Source of the DNA: Thermus brockianus
GTDB taxonomy: Bacteria > Deinococcota > Deinococci > Deinococcales > Thermaceae
Direction: 5' to 3'
DNA: 64,000 nucleotides
Assembly: GCF_001880325.1 (NCBI RefSeq)
Contig: NZ_CP016312.1
Location: forward strand, 124,001 to 188,000
Part shown: piece after piece, positions 45,329-54,435 of the stretch
How positions within the stretch are numbered: the stretch's first letter is position 1
How the letters are laid out: every line of letters starts with the position of its first letter
The notes under the pieces: model-generated
Told to the model about the DNA's origin: nothing
Database searches by the model: none
What the model saw: the letters and a program-made list of their open reading frames with translations, nothing else
Translations under genes and position numbers: made by a program

Positions 45329-45739
45329 CTAGGGCTCTACCCGTAGCCTCCGCAAGAAAAGGTTCCGGTCCTCAGGGGGGAGGTACAGGTCGTCGGTGAA
45401 GGCCACAACCACCATCCCCTCGCCCGAGGTGCGGAACCTGAGCTCCCGAAGGCCCAGCACCTCCCCCTCAAAGAGGAGGCGGCTTCCCTCCGCCACCAAA
45501 ACGTGCGGGCCCTTGCCCCGGGCGGGGGTACCCTCCAGGAGGAGGACCAAGGTGGCCCTGCGGCAAAGGGGGATCTCCACCACCCCGTTCGTCCAAAGCT
45601 CCGCCCGCTCGGGCACGGAGCCCGGCTGGCAAGAAACAGCCTTACCCCCTAGCGGCCGTAAGGTAAAAGCTTCCTTTAGGCCCGCCACCCCTAGCCCCAG
45701 GGCACCCAAGAGGAGGCCAAGAAACCAAGCCCCCCTCAC
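45329..45739 (-). CDS. Membrane-anchored hypothetical protein paired with the ligase
   Basis: The 136-residue protein has one N-terminal helix (AWFLGLLLGALGLGVAGL) and an exported beta-rich domain with phrases such as WTNGVVEIPL and GLRELRFRTSGEGMVVVAFTDDLYLPPEDRNLFLRRL, reminiscent of jelly-roll carbohydrate-binding domains. The GTG overlaps the stop of the O-antigen-ligase-type gene (GTGA), so they are coupled. I infer a role in polysaccharide handling at the outer face of the membrane. Confidence 0.6.
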   Translation of the reverse strand: MRGAWFLGLLLGALGLGVAGLKEAFTLRPLGGKAVSCQPGSVPERAELWTNGVVEIPLCRRATLVLLLEGTPARGKGPHVLVAEGSRLLFEGEVLGLRELRFRTSGEGMVVVAFTDDLYLPPEDRNLFLRRLRVEP

Positions 45740-47169
45740 CGCTCCACCTCCCTTTCCAGGACATAAAGGGGCTTCTGCACGGAACGCGAAGGGGCAAAGA
45801 GCAAGACCCGTAGGCGGTAGCGCCCGGGAGGAAGATCCCCAGGAAGGCTAAAGGCGATGGGTTTAGACCCATCCCACTCCCAACCCACACGGCGGCAGGC
45901 CTTGGCGCAGAGCCACACCTGGACCCGGTACCCCTCGCCCCCCTGAAGGCGCACCACCCCGCCCTCTTGCCCCAAGGCGGCGTAGGCCAATCCGGGGGGT
46001 GGAGGGGCAGGGCTTAGGGCAAGCTGCCAAAAGGGAAGGGCCCAAAGGAGAATGACCCCCGTGGCCAAGGCCATGAGGCGGTTTAACGGAATCCAACCCC
46101 GGGCCAGGGCCATCCCCCCAGCCAAAAAGAAAATCTCCCCGCGGAAGGGGCTCGGGACGCTGAAGGGGTTGTCCACCATGCCCATGGCGGCGTAGGCCAG
46201 GAGGAGGGAAAAGAGAAGCCCATCCCCCCAGGCCGCCGCCAAAAAACCACCTACCAACAAGGCAAGTCCCAAAGCGCCCCAAAGCCCGCTTTCCCCTAGG
46301 GCTTGGAGAAGATGGTTGTGGGCGAACTGCCAAAATCCCCCAAGAGGCCCAAGCCAAGCGGGGCAGGTCAGGCCGCGCGCTTCCACAAGGGAAAAGAGAA
46401 AGCAGTCCCCAAAGAGCGTTCCCTTCAGGTGGTCCCCAAGAAGGTAGGGCCCCACCCCGGTCCAGGGGTGGGCAGCGTAGACCTCGTACGCCCTAAGCCA
46501 AAGCCCTTCCCGCCCGGAAAGCTGGGTCTGGAAAAAGCGTTCGGTAACCGGGGTGTCCAGGAAGCCCGCAACCCCCAGGAGAAGCCCCGAAAGCCCTAGG
46601 GCCCAAAACCCCCGCCGGCGGAAGAGAAGCCCCCCCGCCCCGCCCAGGAGAAACCCTAGCATCCCCCCCCGGCTCCCGGAAAGGAGGAGGACCGCTCCCC
46701 CAAGGAGCCCAAGGAGAAGGCGAAAGGGCCATGGGTAGCGGAGGTAAAGGGCCAGGAAGACGCCCACCGCCCCCATGAGGCCAAGCCCCACGGGGTTGTG
46801 AAAGGGGTGGGCCAGGCGCTCCCCCACCGCCCTGTCCCCATAGACCAGGTAGGTGGCGAAAAAGGCGGACAGGTAAAGGAAGGCTAGGCCATACCCCAGG
46901 GGCGCTAACGCCTCCGGGGAAAGGCGCCTAGCCAAGACCACCCCCGCCCCCACGAGGCCGAGGACGTAAAGCACCCGGAAGAGGGCCAAGGGCAAGGCCA
47001 GGGACTCGGGGGCGAACAGGGCAGGCACGAGGAGGGAGAAGGCGTAGAACCCCAAGAGGCCCAGAACCGGGCGGGGAAGCCCCCGAAGCCCGGGCAGGAA
47101 GAGGGGGGCAAGCCACCCCAGGAAGGGGAAAAGGGGCGCAAGAGCCAGGCCCAAGGCGAGAAGGCGCAC
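45736..47169 (-). CDS. O-antigen ligase-type membrane protein (WaaL family)
   Basis: The 477-residue protein has about eleven helices and the Wzy_C/WaaL hallmarks: SGSRGGMLGFLLG and the large loop with HPWTGVGPYLLGD and FAHNHLLQALGESGL, where a His is catalytic in ligases. The C-terminal ~110 residues form an extra beta-rich extracytoplasmic domain that resembles the small protein encoded next. GTG starts it 7 nt after TAAAGT. It may attach polysaccharide to a lipid or protein anchor. Confidence 0.8.
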   Translation of the reverse strand: MRLLALGLALAPLFPFLGWLAPLFLPGLRGLPRPVLGLLGFYAFSLLVPALFAPESLALPLALFRVLYVLGLVGAGVVLARRLSPEALAPLGYGLAFLYLSAFFATYLVYGDRAVGERLAHPFHNPVGLGLMGAVGVFLALYLRYPWPFRLLLGLLGGAVLLLSGSRGGMLGFLLGGAGGLLFRRRGFWALGLSGLLLGVAGFLDTPVTERFFQTQLSGREGLWLRAYEVYAAHPWTGVGPYLLGDHLKGTLFGDCFLFSLVEARGLTCPAWLGPLGGFWQFAHNHLLQALGESGLWGALGLALLVGGFLAAAWGDGLLFSLLLAYAAMGMVDNPFSVPSPFRGEIFFLAGGMALARGWIPLNRLMALATGVILLWALPFWQLALSPAPPPPGLAYAALGQEGGVVRLQGGEGYRVQVWLCAKACRRVGWEWDGSKPIAFSLPGDLPPGRYRLRVLLFAPSRSVQKPLYVLEREVER

Positions 47170-47176
47170 GGGCTAA

Positions 47177-47226
47177 ACTTTACCAAAAGGCGCGTTAACG
47201 CGGGGCTAAGGGAAATGGGGTAAAGT
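47177..47226. promoter_or_regulatory. Divergent promoters with a central 12-bp palindrome
   Basis: TAAAGT occurs on the minus strand (47182-47177), 7 nt before the ligase GTG, and on the plus strand (47221-47226), 7 nt before the LptA/C-like ATG. Between them lies the perfect palindrome CGCGTTAACGCG (47191-47202), a good operator candidate. Confidence 0.55.
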
Positions 47227-47233
47227 GCCTTCC

Positions 47234-47854
47234 ATGAAGAGGCTATTGCCCCTTCTCTTCCTAGGGGTAGCCCTGGCTGCCCGCTTCGCCACCTTCAGCG
47301 TGGAACCCTTTGGCCCCCAACGGGTGAACCTGGACACGGGGGTCACCACCCTTCCCCAAGGGGGCGTCCTGGTGGACAACGAAAACGGGCTCCGCTTGAA
47401 GGGGAGCTACATTGAGTACAAGGAGGGAAGCTTCGTGCGGGCGAAAGGGGTAGAGCTCCTCTCCGGAAAGGAAACCTTCGTCGCCCAGAGCCTGGAGCAC
47501 GATATTCCCAAACAGGAAGCCCGCTTCCAAGGGCTTACCTTCAGCAACGCCGATTTCAAGGGGCTAAAGGCGGAAAGGGCTTTGGCCCTTTTCGGCGAGG
47601 ACGTGGTGGTGCTCAAGGGCAAGGTGCAGGCGGAAAGCCCCAGGCTTCAGGCGGAGACCCTGGTGGTAGACCTTCAGGGAAGGGAGGCCTTGGCCCTGGG
47701 AAGCTTCACCTACCAAGAGGGCAAAGCCACCCTGAAAGGGCAAGGGGCTTCCGCCCGGCTCCACCTTCGCTTCCAGGGCGGGAAGGTCGTGGCTTCCACC
47801 AAGGTGCCCCAGGGGGCCTTGCCCCTCGCCGCCTACGCTAGCCGCCTCCCATGA
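47234..47854 (+). CDS. LptA/LptC-like periplasmic bridge protein
   Basis: The 206-residue protein has a signal peptide (MKRLLPLLFLGVALA) and OstA-type beta repeats (GLRLKGSYIEYKEGSFVRAKGVELLSG; VVLKGKVQAESPRLQAETLVVDLQGREALALG). It probably binds a lipid or polysaccharide between membranes. The stop overlaps the start of the LptF/G-like permease (ATGA). A GTG 9 nt upstream is in frame, but TAAAGT with a 7-nt gap supports ATG 47234. Confidence 0.75.
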   Translation: MKRLLPLLFLGVALAARFATFSVEPFGPQRVNLDTGVTTLPQGGVLVDNENGLRLKGSYIEYKEGSFVRAKGVELLSGKETFVAQSLEHDIPKQEARFQGLTFSNADFKGLKAERALALFGEDVVVLKGKVQAESPRLQAETLVVDLQGREALALGSFTYQEGKATLKGQGASARLHLRFQGGKVVASTKVPQGALPLAAYASRLP

Positions 47855-48957
47855 CCCTCTACCGCTACGTCCTTCGGGAAAGCCTCCCCGTCCTCCTCCT
47901 GGCCCTGGCCTTCCTCACCACCGTCTACCTTTTTGGGTTCTTCTACGCCGGGGCCCGGTGGTTGGAGGGGGTACCCCTTGTTAAGGTGCTCCGCTGGCTT
48001 TCCTACCACGTGCCCGGGGTCTTGGTACAGGTCTTCCCCATCGCCACGGTGGTGACCACGGTGCTCGTCTTCGGGCGGCTTTCGGCGGAAGGGGCCCAGT
48101 TTGCCCTCCTTTCCGGGGGGATACCCCTTTACCGGGCCGCCTTACCCCTTCTCGCCGTGGGCGGGGTGCTCTCGGGGGTGGCCCTGTACCTCCAGGAGTA
48201 CGTGGTACCCCACTACAACGAACGGGTGCGGGTGGCCTGGTGGGACGAGATCCATACCCAAGGGGCTGGTCTTCACCGGCTCGTGGGGCTCCAAATCCCC
48301 ATCGGCCAAGGGAAAAGCCTCTATTTTTCCGGATTTGACTGGGAGAGGAAGGAGATGCTGGGGGTAAGGATCTCCGCCTTCCAGGGGGATGAGGGTACCT
48401 TCCTCTTTGCCGAGCGGGGCCGGTGGGAGGATAAGGTCATCACCCTGGAGAACTACCGCTACTACCGGGTGGACTTCAAGGAGGTGCCGGGCCTCGAGGG
48501 GGCGAAGGACCTCCTCGGCCAGGTGCGCCGGGTCTTCAAGGTGGTGAGCCAAGGCCCCCTCGTGGAGGTGGAGTCGGACCTGTCCCGCGCCCGGGCCATC
48601 GCCGACTACGCCGACACCTTTAGCTTCGGCCAGGATAGCCTCTCCGAGGCCTGGCGGAAGGCCAAAGACCCCTTCCTGGCCCCCCTGGAACGCTTCCGGG
48701 CCCGGCTGGAGTTCCACTCCAAGTTGGCCCTGCCCCTCGCCAACCTGGTCCTGGTCCTCCTGGCGGCGGCCATGGCCCTCCGCTATGGCCGGAGCACGGG
48801 GCTCGCCTTGGGGATGAGCGTGGTCCTGGCCCTGGCCTACTACGGGGCCTTCTTCCTGGGGCGCTCCCTGGCCGGCATCGGGGCCTTGCCCCCGGAGCTT
48901 GGGGCCTGGGGGGCCAACCTCCTCTTCCTCGGCCTGGGAGCCAGGGCCCTGCGCTAG
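47851..48957 (+). CDS. LptF/LptG-family permease
   Basis: The 368-residue membrane protein has three N-terminal helices, a periplasmic jellyroll domain (residues ~125-265) and three C-terminal helices, the YjgP/YjgQ layout. The start TLYRYVLRESLPVLLLALAFLTTVYLFGFF and KVLRWLSYHVPGVLVQVFPIATVVTTVLVFGRL are diagnostic. It extracts lipid-type cargo with an LptB ATPase, which is not in the window. Only one such permease is encoded here. Confidence 0.88.
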   Translation: MTLYRYVLRESLPVLLLALAFLTTVYLFGFFYAGARWLEGVPLVKVLRWLSYHVPGVLVQVFPIATVVTTVLVFGRLSAEGAQFALLSGGIPLYRAALPLLAVGGVLSGVALYLQEYVVPHYNERVRVAWWDEIHTQGAGLHRLVGLQIPIGQGKSLYFSGFDWERKEMLGVRISAFQGDEGTFLFAERGRWEDKVITLENYRYYRVDFKEVPGLEGAKDLLGQVRRVFKVVSQGPLVEVESDLSRARAIADYADTFSFGQDSLSEAWRKAKDPFLAPLERFRARLEFHSKLALPLANLVLVLLAAAMALRYGRSTGLALGMSVVLALAYYGAFFLGRSLAGIGALPPELGAWGANLLFLGLGARALR

Positions 48958-49013
48958 ACTGGGGGCATGGCCTTCGCTAGACCCGTAGGGGAAAAAGGAG
49001 GAGGGCGCCAGGG

Positions 49014-50111
49014 GTGAGGCCCCTAAGGCTTGGCCTCGTGGCCTACCCGGGCCTAGGGGGAAGCGGCATCGTGGCCACGGAGCTCGCCCACCGCCTGGCC
49101 CAGATGGGACACGAGGTCTTCCTCTTCGCCACGGAACGCCCTTTCCGCCTGCCCAAGGAAAGCCCCGTCCGCTTCGTCCCCGTGGACCTCCCCTTCTACC
49201 CCGTCTTCCCTGGGCCCCTGTACACCCTGTCCCTGGCCGGGACCCTGGAGCGGGAAGCGGGGCGCCTGGGCCTAGAACTCATCCACACCCACTACGCCAT
49301 CCCCCACGCCGCCGCCAGCTACCTGGCCTTCGGCGAGGGCTTCCCCCTGGTCCACACCCTCCACGGCACGGACGTTTCCGTCCTGGGCATGGACCCCGCC
49401 TTCCACGGGCCCACCCGAAGGGCCCTGAAGAATGCCCGGGCCACCACGGCGGTGAGCCAGGCTTTGGCGCTGGAGGCGGAGAGGGCTTTTGGGGTTAGGC
49501 CCACGGTGATCCCCAACGCCGTGGACCCGGAGCGCTTCCACCCAAGGCCGGAGCGGAAAAGCCTTTACGCCGAGGAAGGGGAGTGGCTTTTGGTGCACGC
49601 CTCCAACTTCCGGCCCATCAAGCGGGTGCCGGATATCGTGCGGGCCTTTGCCAAGGTGCGCCAAAAGGTGCGGGCCCGCCTCCTCCTCCTGGGAAAAGGC
49701 CCCGAGGAAGCGGAGGCCCGGCGGGTGGCGCGGGAGCTTGGGGTGGAGGCCTGGGTCACCTTCCACCCCCCCACGCCCCACCCGGAGGAGGTTCTGGGGG
49801 CGGCGGACCTCTTCCTCCTGGCCTCGGAGGAGGAGTCCTTCGGCCAGGCGGCCCTCGAGGCCCTGGCCTGTGGCGTGCCCGTGGTGGCCACGGCGGTGGG
49901 GGGGGTGCCGGAGCTGGTCCGCCCGGAGGTGGGGCGGCTCGTGGAGCTCGGGGACCTGGAGGGCTTCGCCGAGGCGGTCTTGGAACTCCTCGCCCACCCC
50001 GAGCTCCCCAAGATGCGGCAGCGGGCCCGGGCCTACGCCCAAGAGCACTTCCACCCGGAGCGCATCACCCGGCAGTACCTGGAGGTGTACGCGAAGGCCC
50101 TGGGGGGCTAG
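49014..50111 (+). CDS. bshA: N-acetyl-alpha-D-glucosaminyl L-malate synthase (bacillithiol synthesis)
   Basis: The 365-residue GT4 enzyme joins N-acetylglucosamine to L-malate, the first step of bacillithiol synthesis. The BshA signature YPGLGGSGIVATELAHRLA is at the N-terminus, followed by HTHYAIPHAAASYLA, HGTDVSVLG and the donor-site EESFGQAALEALACGVPVVATAVGG. GTG follows a GGAGGAGGG site by about 8 nt. It is convergent with lon, 9 nt apart. Confidence 0.92.
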   Translation: MRPLRLGLVAYPGLGGSGIVATELAHRLAQMGHEVFLFATERPFRLPKESPVRFVPVDLPFYPVFPGPLYTLSLAGTLEREAGRLGLELIHTHYAIPHAAASYLAFGEGFPLVHTLHGTDVSVLGMDPAFHGPTRRALKNARATTAVSQALALEAERAFGVRPTVIPNAVDPERFHPRPERKSLYAEEGEWLLVHASNFRPIKRVPDIVRAFAKVRQKVRARLLLLGKGPEEAEARRVARELGVEAWVTFHPPTPHPEEVLGAADLFLLASEEESFGQAALEALACGVPVVATAVGGVPELVRPEVGRLVELGDLEGFAEAVLELLAHPELPKMRQRARAYAQEHFHPERITRQYLEVYAKALGG

Positions 50112-50120
50112 AGGGGCCCC

Positions 50121-52532
50121 TTAGGCGTGGGCCACGAGCTCCTTCTTGGCCCGCTTGGGCTTGGCCTTCCCCCGGGCCTCGAGGGCCTTCAACCCCCCCA
50201 CCAGGGCCAGGTCCAGGACCTCGTCCAGGTGCTCCACGAAGTGGAAGGTCATGTTCTGGCGCAAGGGAGCGGGGATGTCCGCGAGGTCCGCCTGGTTGGG
50301 CTTGGGCAGGATCACCTCGCGGATCCCCGCCCGCCTCGCCCCCAGCACCTTCTCCTTCACGCCCCCGATGGGCAGGACCCGCCCCGTGAGGGTGATCTCC
50401 CCGGTCATGGCGATGTCGTGCCGCACGGGCACCTCCGTGAGGGCGGAAACCAAGGCGCTCACGATGGCCACCCCAGCGGAGGGCCCCTCCTTGGGGATGG
50501 CCCCGGCGGGCACGTGGATGTGGATGTCCGACTTCTCAAAGCGCTCCAAGGGGATGCCGAAGCGCACGGCGTTCTTCTTGGCGTAGGAAAGGGCCGCCCG
50601 CGCCGACTCCTTCATCACATCCCCCAGTTGCCCGGTAAGGATCAGGTTCCCCTTGCCGGGCATGACGGAAACCTCCACGAACATGATGTCCCCGCCCACG
50701 GGGGTGTAGTACATGCCCGTGGCCACGCCCACCTGGGGCTCCCGGGCCTCGGTTTCGGGGAGGAAGCGGGGCGGGCCCAGGTACTTCTCCAGGTCCTTTT
50801 CCGTGATGCGCACCCGCTTCTTGCCCTCCTCCAGGATCTGCCGGGCCGCCTTGCGCAAAAGGGCCCCGATCTCCCTCTCCAGCTGCCGGACCCCCGCCTC
50901 CCGGGTGTAGTGGGTGATGAGGCGCATGAGGGCCGCTTCCGTCACCACCACCTGTCCCTCCGCGAGGCCCGTCTCCTTGAGTTGCCGGGGCAGGAGGTAG
51001 CGCTTGGCGATCTCCAGCTTCTCCTGCTCAATGTAGCTGGTGAACTCAATGGCCTCCATGCGGTCCCAGAGGGGGGCGGGGATGTTCTGGGGGAAGTTGG
51101 CGGTGCAGATGAACATCACCTCGCTCAGGTCAAAGGGCACGCCCAGGTAGTGGTCCACGAACTCCTTGTTCTGGGCGGGGTCCAAGACCTCCAGCAGGGC
51201 CGCCGCCGGGTCCCCTTGGTAGGAGATGCCGAGCTTATCCACCTCGTCCAGGAGGAAGACGGGGTTCTTGGTGCCCGCCTGCCGGAGGCCTTGGATGATC
51301 CTGCCGGGCATGGCCCCGATGTAGGTGCGGCGGTGGCCCCTTATGTCCGACTCGTCCCGCACCCCGCCCAAGGAGATACGCACGTACTTGCGGCCTAAGG
51401 CCTCGGCGATGCTCTTGGCGATGGAGGTCTTCCCCACCCCGGGCGGCCCCACGAAGAGGAGGATGGGCCCCTTGTTGACCTCCTCCTCGGGAATCTCGCC
51501 CCGCTTGGCCCGCTCGGCCTTGAGCTTGCGCACCGCCAAGAACTCCAGGACCCGGTCCTTCACCTTCTCCAGGCCGTAGTGGTCCCTTTCCAGGATCTCC
51601 TTGGCCCGCTTGAGGTCCAGGTTGTCCTCCGTGCGCTTGTTCCAGGGGAGGTTGACGATCCAGTCCAGGTAGGTGCGGATGACGCTGGCCTCGGCGGAGT
51701 CGGGGTGCATGCGGGCAAAGCGGTTGAGCTCCCGCTCCACCTCCTGGCGCACCACGGGGGGCAGGTTGAGCTCCTCCACCTTCCTGCGGAACTCCTCCAC
51801 CTCCTGCTCGCCCTCTTCCCCGTGGAGCTCCCGCTGGATGGCCTTCATCTGCTCCCTTAGGAAGTACTCCCGCTGGTTGCGGTCAATCTCCTCCTTGACC
51901 TGTTGCTGGATGCGCTTTTGCGTTTCAATGAGGTCCAGCTCCGCCTGCAAAAGGACGAGAACCCGCTTGAGCCTTTCCGCCACCTCCGCCGTTTCCAGGA
52001 CCTTTTGCTTGTCCTCCAGGCGGAAGTCCATGTGGAAGGCGATGTAGTCGGCGAGCTGGGAGGGGTCCTCCAGGTTCAGGACGAACTGGACCACCTCCGG
52101 CGGCAGGTACTTGCCCTCCTTAAGGAGAGCCTGGAACTTGTCCTTCACCTCCCGCACCAGGGCCTTGACCAAGGTGGGGTCGCCGGGCTCGTCCGCCAGG
52201 ACCTCCCCCTTGGCCTCGAGGTGGTCCCCCAGGTCCAGCCATTCCACCACCCGGACCCGGGCGAAGGCCTGCACCAAGACCTGCACGGAGCCGTCCGGGT
52301 TCTTGCGCATCTTGAGGATATTGCAGGCGGTGCCCACCTCGTAGAGGTCGGAGGGCTTGGGGACCTCCACCTCCTTGTCCTTCTGGCTCACGATGAGGAG
52401 CACCCGCTCCCGGGTGAGGGCCTCGTCAATGGCCCGGATGGAGATGGGGCGGCCGGCATCTATGGGCATGACCATGGTGGGGTAGATGACCGACCCCCGC
52501 ACGGGGCAGACGGGCAAGGTTTCTGGCAGCAT
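50121..52532 (-). CDS. lon: ATP-dependent Lon protease
   Basis: The ~803-residue cytoplasmic protease degrades misfolded and regulatory proteins. It contains the N-terminal substrate domain ([18 protein letters not shown]), a coiled-coil middle (residues ~190-260), Walker [10 protein letters not shown], Walker B FLLDEVDK, and the C-terminal peptidase domain with the catalytic Ser in [10 protein letters not shown] and Lys in [17 protein letters not shown] 52532 has AAAGGAGGG about 6 nt upstream; the in-frame ATG at 52562 lacks a site. Promoter and dyad lie upstream. Confidence 0.96.
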   Translation of the reverse strand: MLPETLPVCPVRGSVIYPTMVMPIDAGRPISIRAIDEALTRERVLLIVSQKDKEVEVPKPSDLYEVGTACNILKMRKNPDGSVQVLVQAFARVRVVEWLDLGDHLEAKGEVLADEPGDPTLVKALVREVKDKFQALLKEGKYLPPEVVQFVLNLEDPSQLADYIAFHMDFRLEDKQKVLETAEVAERLKRVLVLLQAELDLIETQKRIQQQVKEEIDRNQREYFLREQMKAIQRELHGEEGEQEVEEFRRKVEELNLPPVVRQEVERELNRFARMHPDSAEASVIRTYLDWIVNLPWNKRTEDNLDLKRAKEILERDHYGLEKVKDRVLEFLAVRKLKAERAKRGEIPEEEVNKGPILLFVGPPGVGKTSIAKSIAEALGRKYVRISLGGVRDESDIRGHRRTYIGAMPGRIIQGLRQAGTKNPVFLLDEVDKLGISYQGDPAAALLEVLDPAQNKEFVDHYLGVPFDLSEVMFICTANFPQNIPAPLWDRMEAIEFTSYIEQEKLEIAKRYLLPRQLKETGLAEGQVVVTEAALMRLITHYTREAGVRQLEREIGALLRKAARQILEEGKKRVRITEKDLEKYLGPPRFLPETEAREPQVGVATGMYYTPVGGDIMFVEVSVMPGKGNLILTGQLGDVMKESARAALSYAKKNAVRFGIPLERFEKSDIHIHVPAGAIPKEGPSAGVAIVSALVSALTEVPVRHDIAMTGEITLTGRVLPIGGVKEKVLGARRAGIREVILPKPNQADLADIPAPLRQNMTFHFVEHLDEVLDLALVGGLKALEARGKAKPKRAKKELVAHA

Positions 52533-52583
52533 GGTTTCCCTCCTTTGGCTTTTCTCGTCCATAGTCTAAGCCTACCTATATCA

Positions 52584-52615
52584 AGTTTACTGCGAACCTT
52601 TGTTTAGCGCAAAGG
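52584..52615 (-). promoter_or_regulatory. Predicted lon promoter with overlapping dyad
   Basis: On the minus strand TTGCGC (52612-52607) and TAAACT (52589-52584) are 17 nt apart. CCTTTG (52597-52602) and CAAAGG (52610-52615) form an inverted repeat over the -35 box. It is not the CIRCE sequence of HrcA. Confidence 0.5.
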
Positions 52616-52634
52616 GGCCCCGGGCACAAAGGCT

Positions 52635-52640
52635 TATGCT
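52635..52640 (+). promoter_or_regulatory. -10 box for the DUF1517-like gene
   Basis: TATGCT lies 6 nt before the GTG start at 52647; no Shine-Dalgarno is present. Confidence 0.4.
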
Positions 52641-52646
52641 ATAGCG

Positions 52647-53471
52647 GTGGCGCGGCTTTGGGTGCTGGTCCTCCTCCTGGGTCTGGCCTTGGGCCAGAAA
52701 AGCGGGGGCGGGGTAGGAGGGCGCCCCTATAGCCCCAGTCCCCCACCCATGGCCCCCGGGCCCGTCCCCACCTACCCCATGCCCGTGCCCACCTACCCGG
52801 GCCCCGTGGTGGTCTACCCCGGGGGCGGGGGAGGCTTCGGCCTGGTGCCGGTGGTGGTCTTCCTGGGCCTCGCCCTGGTGGCCTTCCTCATGGTGCGGGG
52901 CCTAAAGGGGGCGGGGGAAGGCCCAGGGGCGAGCGCCGCCCGCTTGCGCCTCGCCCTCCTAAAGGGCCCTGGGGTGCAAGGGGCCCTGAGGCGCCTCGCC
53001 GAGGGAGCCGACACCACCACGGCCAAAGGGCTTGCGGACCTTCTGGACGAGGCCGCCCTGCTCCTCCTAAGGGAAGAACCCGGCTGGCGCTTCGCCAGCT
53101 ACGAGGTGGAACACGGCTCCGAGGCCGAGGCCTTGGCCCGGTTTGACGCCTGGATGCTGGAGGAAAGGAGCAAGTACCGGGAAACCTTCCGCCACTTTGA
53201 GGGGAAAAGGCAAGTGGACCCAAGCTATGGGGCCAGGCCCGAGCCCGGGGGGCGCTACCTCTTGGTGAGCCTCATCCTAGCGGACCGGAGGCCCCTCCCC
53301 CCCAGGCGCCCCCTCACCCTCGAGGCGGCCAAGGAAGCCCTTCTGGACCTGGCGGGGTCAAGCCCCTTCACCCTCCTCGCCTTTTACCTCTCCTGGACGC
53401 CCGAAAAGGAAGAGGAGGCGCTTACGGAGGAGGAACTCCTCCTCCTCTACCCCAACCTGGAAAAGCTCTAA
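52647..53471 (+). CDS. DUF1517-like exported/membrane protein
   Basis: The 274-residue protein has a signal peptide (MARLWVLVLLLGLALG), a Gly/Pro-rich linker (residues ~18-65), one helix (VVVFLGLALVAFLMVRGL) and a C-terminal alpha/beta domain (residues ~95-274) similar to DUF1517 proteins of cyanobacteria and chloroplasts: DLLDEAALLLLR, YLLVSLILADR. The function is unknown. It is divergent from lon. Confidence 0.7.
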   Translation: MARLWVLVLLLGLALGQKSGGGVGGRPYSPSPPPMAPGPVPTYPMPVPTYPGPVVVYPGGGGGFGLVPVVVFLGLALVAFLMVRGLKGAGEGPGASAARLRLALLKGPGVQGALRRLAEGADTTTAKGLADLLDEAALLLLREEPGWRFASYEVEHGSEAEALARFDAWMLEERSKYRETFRHFEGKRQVDPSYGARPEPGGRYLLVSLILADRRPLPPRRPLTLEAAKEALLDLAGSSPFTLLAFYLSWTPEKEEEALTEEELLLLYPNLEKL

Positions 53472-53496
53472 TCCCGCCTGGGATAGAGTAGAGGGC

Positions 53497-54435
53497 GTGG
53501 TCCGGATCGGCAGGCGCACCGCAACCTTTTTTCCCCCTAGCGGGGCTTGGGCCCTCATCGGGGACTTCACCGACTGGGAGCGGAACCCCATCCCCTTGGA
53601 TGGCCCCCTCACCTTGGAGTTCCCGGAAGGGGCCTACGTGGAGTACGCCTTCCTAGACCGGGAAGGCCAACCCTTTCCTGACCCGGACAACCCCGAACGG
53701 GCGGATAACCCCTGGTGGAGCTACCCCCGGGCCATCCGGCTTCCGGGGTTCCGCTACGAGGCCCCTCCCGAGCCCCAAGAGGAGCCCAAGGTGGCGCGGC
53801 ACCGCCTAGGGGAAAGGCGCTACTACGTGGCGGAGACAGGGGAAGCCCCCAAGGCCACGGTGGTGGCCCAGGACGGGGTGGCCTTTTACCGCACCGCCGG
53901 GCTCCACAAGGTGGCCAAAGCCCTCCTGGAGCGAGGGGAGATCCCCCCTGTGCGCCTCGTCTTCGTGGAGCCCATAGACCGGAACCGGGAATACCGCTTC
54001 TCCGAGGCGTACGAGGGGGAGTTCCACGGGATACTGGCCGAGGTGGAAAGGGCCTACGGCCCCCTGGGGGAGGTGGTCCTGGTGGGGGCCTCCCTGGGAG
54101 GGCTTTTCTCCTTGTGGCAGGCCTGGCGCCACCCCGGGCGCTTCCCCAAGGTCCTCGCCCTCTCCCCCGCCCTCAAGGCCCACCCCGGGGGGATGGACGC
54201 CTACCGGGACGAGGAGTGGCTTCTTGAACGCTACCGGGAAGCGGAGGCCTTGCCCCGCATCTACCTGGAGGTGGGGCTTCTGGAGTGGCTCCTGGGGCCT
54301 AACCGCCGCTTCGCCGCCCTCCTCGCCGACAGGAAGGCCCCCCACGCCTACAAGGAGCGCCCCTCGGGGCACAACTGGGTCACCTGGAAGCAGGCCTTGG
54401 CCCCTGGGCTTCGGTACTTGCTGGGGGAAGGGTGA
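53497..54435 (+). CDS. Esterase-D-type alpha/beta hydrolase with N-terminal E-set domain
   Basis: The 312-residue protein has an N-terminal glycogen-binding/E-set-like domain (ATFFPPSGAWALIGDFTDWERNPIPLDGP) and a C-terminal esterase domain like enterochelin esterase: nucleophile motif GASLGG, and the catalytic His probably in SGHNWVTWK. No signal peptide is seen, so it should be cytoplasmic. GTG follows TAGAGT by 7 nt. The substrate is unknown. Confidence 0.8.
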   Translation: MVRIGRRTATFFPPSGAWALIGDFTDWERNPIPLDGPLTLEFPEGAYVEYAFLDREGQPFPDPDNPERADNPWWSYPRAIRLPGFRYEAPPEPQEEPKVARHRLGERRYYVAETGEAPKATVVAQDGVAFYRTAGLHKVAKALLERGEIPPVRLVFVEPIDRNREYRFSEAYEGEFHGILAEVERAYGPLGEVVLVGASLGGLFSLWQAWRHPGRFPKVLALSPALKAHPGGMDAYRDEEWLLERYREAEALPRIYLEVGLLEWLLGPNRRFAALLADRKAPHAYKERPSGHNWVTWKQALAPGLRYLLGEG

